Source of the DNA: JAITMY01 sp031553765
Lineage (GTDB): Bacteria; Bacteroidota; Bacteroidia; Bacteroidales; UBA932
Assembly (NCBI GenBank): GCA_031553765.1
Contig: JAVBKY010000005.1
Coordinates: forward strand, 62,001 to 126,000
Direction of reading: 5' to 3'
DNA: 64,000 nt
A program made the translations under genes and the position numbers. Of this stretch, positions 59,231-64,000 are shown one piece after another; the first letter of the stretch is position 1, and every line of letters begins with the position of its first letter. The notes below the pieces were generated by a model, which made no database searches, was not told the DNA's origin, and saw nothing but the letters and a program-made list of their open reading frames with translations.

Positions 59231-59619
59231 TATCTCTTAGTCTTGGCCTCCATGCTTAGCGTTGCGTGCGGTACAGCGCGCAACCTATCGGCGGGAATGA
59301 GTTTGCCTGTTTCACGGCAAATGCCGTAAGTCTTATTTTCAATACGAATAAGCGCGGCCTCGAGGTGCTGTATGAACTTTTGTTGACGTTCGGCCAACTT
59401 GCTCGACTCCTCTTTTGAAAGGGTAGAAGCACCCTCCTCCAGCACCTTAAAGGTGGGAGAGGTATCAATAGTATCGTTGCTTGTACTTTGCGTAATAGCC
59501 TCACGAAGAATTTCAAAATCCCTACGTGCTTTCTCCAACTTTGCTAAAATGAGTGCCTTGAATTCAGTCAACTCCTCATCCGAATATCTTGTTTTTTCTT
59601 TTACTTCTTTCGCTTTCAT
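59230..59619 (-). CDS. TraR/DksA family protein with degenerate zinc finger
   Basis: 129 residues. A coiled-coil N-terminal region (RYSDEELTEFKALILAKLEK) and the C-terminal TYGICRETGKLIPADRLRAV of the DksA/TraR family. Only one of the four zinc-binding Cys remains; the Bacteroidetes orthologues share this form. It probably binds RNA polymerase's secondary channel (family inference). Translationally coupled to lspA. Confidence 0.88.
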   Translation of the reverse strand: MKAKEVKEKTRYSDEELTEFKALILAKLEKARRDFEILREAITQSTSNDTIDTSPTFKVLEEGASTLSKEESSKLAERQQKFIQHLEAALIRIENKTYGICRETGKLIPADRLRAVPHATLSMEAKTKR

Positions 59620-59768
59620 ATCTCAGTGTGTTTATACGAAATTTTACATTATGCTAAGATAGTAAACATTTGTCGAAATTCAAACTATTTAAAACCTTCA
59701 AGCCTTGTTCGTAGATTATTTAACTGTCAGAAATGTAATAATTTGCGATGTTTAAAGATTGCCTTTCT

Positions 59769-62700
59769 TTAAACCTTCTCCACCTTAATATTTACGATGT
59801 AATCGTCAATTTCTACAGCGGTAGCGTTATTTACTTTTTCTGTCATATCAAGTGTGGTTCCCAGCACTTGTCCCTTGATGTAGTCGGCAAACACATTTAC
59901 GGCTGTTTCAATCTCGGCACGCTTCTCTACTTGTATTTTAATGCGATCGGTTACTTCAAAGCCGCTATCCTTACGCAGGTTTTGAATGCGGTTCACCAGC
60001 TCGCGGGCAATACCTTCTTGACGCAGCTCTTCGGTTACGGTGATATCCAGCGCAAGCGTCAACTTACCTTCGGTAACGCACTCGTAACCGGGAATACTTT
60101 CAGTGATTACCTCTACATCTTCGGGAGTGATGGTAACTTTCTCTCCTGACGCAAGAGCAATTTCTGCTTTGCCGTTGCTTTCAAGCGCAACTACATCGGC
60201 ATTTTGCCATGCTGTAATTTGCGCGGCAACTTCCTTCATGCTTTTGCCGCATTTTGCGCCCAGCGTTTTGAAGTTAGCCTTAGCACGCTTGGTTACCACT
60301 TCCATTTCAATTTGCAAGTCCTTTACGTTAGTTTCGGCCTTTACAATTTCCTTAATTTGCGGTGTGAGCAATTTCTCCACTTCAGGGTCGGCAATGGCAA
60401 GCACCGCACGTTGTAGCGGTTGGCGTACGCGAATATTTACCTTGCGGCGCAACGCCAAAATCATTGATGTGGCTTGCTGTGCCAGCTGCATCTTATTTTC
60501 GAGCTCCTTATTGATTAAAGATTCATCGAATTTTGGGAAGTCAGCCAAGTGTACCGATGTTGCCTTGAATTCACCGCTTACGTTGTTAATATCGCAGAAA
60601 ATTCTGTCGGTAATAAACGGCGCAATTGGTGCTGCAAGTAGCACTACTTTAGTTAAGCATTCGTGTAGGGTTTGGTAAGCTGCCAACTTATCCTGCGTCA
60701 TGCTGCCACCCCAAAAACGCTTGCGGTTGAGGCGCACGTACCAGTTGCTGAGGTTGTCGCCCACGAAGTCTTGTATCAAGCGTCCCGCACGGGTTGGCTC
60801 GTAGGTTTCGTAGGCTTCTTCCACCTCTTTTACTAAGGTATTGAGCAGCGAAATTATCCAGCGGTCAATTTCGGGACGTTCGCTCACGGGTACCTGCTTT
60901 TCGGTTCCCGTAAATCTGTCAACGTTGGCGTATAGCACAAAGAAAGAGTAGGTGTTGTATAGCGTGCCGAAGAATTTGCGGCGTACTTCATCCACTCCGT
61001 CAATATCAAATTTGAGGTTGTCCCATGGTTGCGAATTGGTAATCATATACCAGCGCAACGCGTCGCTGCCGAAATCCTCCATTACCTTAAACGGCTCCAC
61101 GGCATTGCCCAGGCGCTTGCTCATCTTGTTGCCGTTTTTGTCCAGAACAAGTCCGTTTGAAATTACGTTCTTGAACGAAACGTTGTCGGCAATCATGGTT
61201 GAAATGGCGTGCAGCGTAAAGAACCAACCGCGTGTTTGGTCAACGCCTTCGGCAATGAAATCGGCCACCTTGCGACCTGTCCCATTCTCAAATGGGTAAT
61301 GGTCTTGCGCAAACGGCATAGCACCCGAATCAAACCACACGTCAATCAAATCCAACTCACGCTTCATGGGTTGACCGCTTTCGGATACCAAAATGATACC
61401 GTCAACGTAGGGACGGTGTAAGTCTATTTTCTCGTAGTTAGCTTTTTCGTACTTATTCGGAATAAATCCTTTTGCCTTATATGGATTTTCTTTCATAAAT
61501 CCTGCGGCAACGGATTTCTCTATCGCGTTGTACAACTCCTCTACCGAGCCTACGCACATTTCTTCTGCCCCATCCTCCGTGCGCCAAATGGGTAGGGGAG
61601 TGCCCCAGTAGCGGCTGCGCGAGAGGTTCCAGTCTTTCAACTCCTCCAGCCATTTTCCAAAGCGACCGGTGCCGGTGCTTTCAGGCTTCCAGCCTATGGT
61701 TTTGTTCAGCTCTACCATGCGCTCTTTGCAAGCGGTGGTTTTGATAAACCAGCTGTCGAGCGGGTAGTATAGCACAGGCTTATCGGTACGCCAGCAGTGC
61801 GGGTAGCTGTGTACGTGCTTTTCTATTTTAAAAGCCAAACCTTGCTGCTTGAGCATTACGCATAAGTCAACATCAAGCGTGGCATCGTCCTCTGTCAACT
61901 TGGGGTCGTAGGCGTTCTTTACAAAACGACCTGCATACTCCTTGTATAACTCAACGTTGACATGCTCTTTTACAAAAGCATCATCAAGGTCTTCTACCTT
62001 GAAAAACTTTCCGGTTTTATCCACCATAGGTTGGCGTATGCCGTTTTTGTCAACCAGCATGAGGGGCGGAACGCCGTGCTGCTTTGCTACGCGGTCGTCG
62101 TCGGCACCAAAGGTGGGGGCAATATGAACAATACCTGTACCATCTTCGGTGGTAACAAAGTCGCCTGTAATTACGCGGAACGCACCGTTGCCGGGGTTAA
62201 CCCACGGCATGAGCTGCGCGTACTGCATTCCCTCCAAATCTTTACCCTTGCATTCGCCCACAACTTTGTAGGGAACGAGCTTGTCGCCGGGCTTGTAATC
62301 TTCAAAAGGTATTTCAGCGGCTTTCGGGTTGAAGTGTTTTGCCACCAAATCCTTTGCCAGAATTACGGTGATTTTTTCACCGCTGTATGGGTTGTGCGTT
62401 TGTACGGCTACGTAGTCAATGTTAGGACCAACGCATAGCGCTGTGTTGCTTGGCAGCGTCCAAGGTGTGGTAGTCCATGCCAAGAAGTAGGCGCCGCCCC
62501 AGCCACCGTGTATGTGCATGGCGTTGGAGCCAAATGCGCGGTTGAGCAGCTCCGTATTTTCGTCGGCAATGGGAAGGCTGAACATGCCCACGCAGGTGGT
62601 GTCCTTCACATCGCGGTAGCAACCGGGTTGGTTGAGCTCGTGCGTGCTAAGGCCTGTGCCCGCGGCAGGCGAGTAAGGCTGTATGGTGTATCCTTTGTAA

Positions 62701-63221
62701 AGAAGATTTTTGTTGTACATTTCCTTTAGCAGGTACCACAGCGTTTCAATGTAGCGGTTGTCGTACGTAATGTAGGGATTGGTCATATCCACCCAGTAGC
62801 CCATTTGCTCGGTAAGATTTTCCCACTCCTTGGTGTACTTCATCACCTCTTTGCGGCAGGCGGCGTTGTACTCGTCCACCGATATTTTTTTGCCGATATC
62901 TTCCTTGGTAATACCCAACATTTTTTCTACACCCAACTCCACAGGAAGACCGTGCGTATCCCAACCTGCTTTACGGTTTACCAAAAAACCTTTTTGCGTT
63001 TTGTAGCGGCAGAAAATATCCTTTATGGCACGCGCCATTACGTGGTGAATACCCGGCATGCCGTTGGCTGAGGGAGGACCTTCGTAAAAAACGAAAGATG
63101 GACATCCTTTGCGCACCTCCAATGATTGCGCAAAAGTGCCTTCGGCCTTCCACTTGGCCAGTACATCCTTATTTATTTGTGATAAATCTAAACCTTTGTA
63201 TGTAGCGAATTCTTTTTTCAT
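59769..63221 (-). CDS. ileS: Isoleucyl-tRNA synthetase
   Basis: 1150 residues, class I. PPSANGMPGIHHVMARAIKD carries the HIGH motif (as GIHH), an editing CP1 domain with TTPWTLPSNTALCVG, and NKMSKRLGNAVEPF the KMSKS motif (as KMSKR). Long C-terminal anticodon-binding region without zinc ribbon, eukaryote-like type common in Bacteroidetes. The order ileS-traR-lspA is conserved. Confidence 0.97.
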   Translation of the reverse strand: MKKEFATYKGLDLSQINKDVLAKWKAEGTFAQSLEVRKGCPSFVFYEGPPSANGMPGIHHVMARAIKDIFCRYKTQKGFLVNRKAGWDTHGLPVELGVEKMLGITKEDIGKKISVDEYNAACRKEVMKYTKEWENLTEQMGYWVDMTNPYITYDNRYIETLWYLLKEMYNKNLLYKGYTIQPYSPAAGTGLSTHELNQPGCYRDVKDTTCVGMFSLPIADENTELLNRAFGSNAMHIHGGWGGAYFLAWTTTPWTLPSNTALCVGPNIDYVAVQTHNPYSGEKITVILAKDLVAKHFNPKAAEIPFEDYKPGDKLVPYKVVGECKGKDLEGMQYAQLMPWVNPGNGAFRVITGDFVTTEDGTGIVHIAPTFGADDDRVAKQHGVPPLMLVDKNGIRQPMVDKTGKFFKVEDLDDAFVKEHVNVELYKEYAGRFVKNAYDPKLTEDDATLDVDLCVMLKQQGLAFKIEKHVHSYPHCWRTDKPVLYYPLDSWFIKTTACKERMVELNKTIGWKPESTGTGRFGKWLEELKDWNLSRSRYWGTPLPIWRTEDGAEEMCVGSVEELYNAIEKSVAAGFMKENPYKAKGFIPNKYEKANYEKIDLHRPYVDGIILVSESGQPMKRELDLIDVWFDSGAMPFAQDHYPFENGTGRKVADFIAEGVDQTRGWFFTLHAISTMIADNVSFKNVISNGLVLDKNGNKMSKRLGNAVEPFKVMEDFGSDALRWYMITNSQPWDNLKFDIDGVDEVRRKFFGTLYNTYSFFVLYANVDRFTGTEKQVPVSERPEIDRWIISLLNTLVKEVEEAYETYEPTRAGRLIQDFVGDNLSNWYVRLNRKRFWGGSMTQDKLAAYQTLHECLTKVVLLAAPIAPFITDRIFCDINNVSGEFKATSVHLADFPKFDESLINKELENKMQLAQQATSMILALRRKVNIRVRQPLQRAVLAIADPEVEKLLTPQIKEIVKAETNVKDLQIEMEVVTKRAKANFKTLGAKCGKSMKEVAAQITAWQNADVVALESNGKAEIALASGEKVTITPEDVEVITESIPGYECVTEGKLTLALDITVTEELRQEGIARELVNRIQNLRKDSGFEVTDRIKIQVEKRAEIETAVNVFADYIKGQVLGTTLDMTEKVNNATAVEIDDYIVNIKVEKV

Positions 63222-63245
63222 CGTTTATCATTAACCATTTTCTCT

Positions 63246-63737
63246 TTACTTTTCGCTTATAGCATGCGTTCCATCGCAAAACGGAAGCATTTGGCTACGA
63301 CCGCAGCGGCAAATGCTGCAAGGTGTGCTTTGAATCTCCTTGTGTCCCGATTCATGTTCCAACTCGTACACTCCTGTTATAATTACAGGTCCGTCGGGTT
63401 GCAATTTTACTTTTACTCCGAAGTTTTTTGCATTGTCGGCAGCCTCTTTTTCCTTGTCGAAGCGGTCAATCAGCTTCGAATCGTGCATTACTTTTTCGCC
63501 CTGATCCTTGGCATTACGCTCGGGGTCGTTCCATGCGTACATTAGCGCATTGGTGGGGCAACCATTCACAGTTGCAATTATACTACCCGTATCGGATTGC
63601 GACAGGTCAACCCATGGTCTACGACGCGGGTTGAATACGCGCGGTAGCTCAGTGAGGCACACACCTGCATGTACGCACAAATCGGGTTGCCAGTACACGG
63701 TAATTTCACCGTTGGTATATTTTCTGTTGTAGGTCAT
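63246..63737 (-). CDS. Double iron-sulfur protein: Fer4_19 plus CDGSH domain
   Basis: 163 residues. Residues 1-70 are a 4Fe-4S mono-cluster ferredoxin (LCVHAGVCLTELPRVF, ATVNGCPTNALMYAW). Residues about 115-160 are a CDGSH iron-sulfur domain (CSICRCGRSQMLPFCDGTH). The role is unknown, possibly electron transfer or redox sensing. ATG 63737 (MTYNRKYTNGE) is used. A degenerate TTAATG-type repeat separates it from the next gene. Confidence 0.88.
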   Translation of the reverse strand: MTYNRKYTNGEITVYWQPDLCVHAGVCLTELPRVFNPRRRPWVDLSQSDTGSIIATVNGCPTNALMYAWNDPERNAKDQGEKVMHDSKLIDRFDKEKEAADNAKNFGVKVKLQPDGPVIITGVYELEHESGHKEIQSTPCSICRCGRSQMLPFCDGTHAISEK

Positions 63738-63794
63738 TTTGTCAATCAATAATGAGCAATGAATAATTATTAATTGCTCATTGTGAATTGTTAA

Positions 63795-64000
63795 TTACTT
63801 GAACGCTTGCAAATCGCATAGGTGCCTATAGGTTCCGTTGGCTTTAGCATACAGCCCGTCGTGTGTGCCTTGCTCTACAATTTCGCCTTGGTTGAGCACT
63901 ACAATGCAATCGGCATGGCGAATGGTGGACAGGCGGTGCGCAATTACTATCGAGGTGCGGTTTTGCATCAACTTTGTGAACGCGTCTTGTACCAGTTTTT
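63795..64000 (-). CDS. C-terminal end of an ABC exporter ATPase (cut by window edge)
   Basis: The last 68 codons of a gene that enters from the right. LVQDAFTKLMQNRTSIVIAH with RLSTIRHADCIVVLNQGEI contains the H-loop His and the D-loop-distal end of a nucleotide-binding domain of the MsbA/lipid-exporter type. Ends YRHLCDLQAFK. The membrane domain lies outside the window. Confidence 0.9.
   Translation of the reverse strand, partial: KLVQDAFTKLMQNRTSIVIAHRLSTIRHADCIVVLNQGEIVEQGTHDGLYAKANGTYRHLCDLQAFK

Noticed and set aside
1..64000. CRISPR array or prophage
   Set aside because: No regularly spaced direct repeats with unique spacers, no cas genes, and no phage structural or integrase genes were seen; the CI-like regulator stands alone.

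Overview
The window is chromosomal DNA from a member of the Bacteroidetes, most likely the order Bacteroidales. Three things point there: promoters with a TAnnTTTG -7 box instead of a sigma70 -10 box; lineage-typical gene blocks (purH-mreB-mreC-mreD-mrdA-rodA; parA-parB-DUF5683-mltD-nlpC; ileS-traR/dksA-lspA; purN/acpP-fabF-rnc); and protein families common in that phylum (GldA-like ABC ATPase, IPExxxVDY family, SPFH/NfeD pair, FucP-type sugar transporter). I cannot fix the genus.

Layout. 1-7 kb: a secreted PL1 pectate lyase with a paired palindromic operator, a FadD-like acyl-CoA synthetase, an orphan XRE-type repressor facing a highly structured RNA, and a tandem-ABC ATPase. 7-13 kb: folB, tRNA-Cys and a small surface-glycan cluster (four glycosyltransferases and a Wzy/WaaL-like polymerase). 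12.5-17.6 kb: purN, acpP-fabF-rnc, a thioesterase, enolase. 17.7-26.6 kb: FucP-like transporter, tsaC, an IPExxxVDY protein, a coiled-coil membrane protein, GldA, YitT, a glycosyltransferase with an inositol-phosphatase-like protein, and a lipoprotein gene broken by a frameshift. 26.8-35.8 kb: cupin, DUF1593 hydrolase, alpha/beta hydrolase, glgB, two SPFH proteins, NfeD, and between them a REP-associated tyrosine transposase (RAYT). 36-44.7 kb: the cell-shape operon (mreB to rodA), purH, a nucleoid-associated protein. 44.8-51.4 kb: lipid kinase, parAB and envelope genes. 51.4-58.4 kb: ACT protein, PaaK ligase, aminotransferase, nitrilase-family amidase, hydrolase, aldose epimerase. 58.5-64 kb: lspA, traR/dksA, ileS, a double iron-sulfur protein and the 3' end of an ABC exporter.

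The gene content is mostly core metabolism and envelope biogenesis. The unusual layer is non-coding: at least five families of interspersed palindromic repeats fill the spacers. They are (A) GTCATTGCGAG...CTCGCAATGAC elements, one of them read in frame inside an ABC ATPase; (B) CCCTAACAGGG hairpins, two of which bracket the RAYT gene; (C) CCCCCAACCCCCT...AGGGGGTTGGGGG MITE-like elements, one split by a family A element; (D) a 200-bp composite of hairpins present twice; (E) 14-bp tandem duplications directly before start codons.

The best candidates for something undescribed are the XRE regulator/structured-RNA divergon at 4.76-5.45 kb and the RAYT/hairpin unit at 32.8-33.5 kb. All calls come from reading the sequence; no database search was run.
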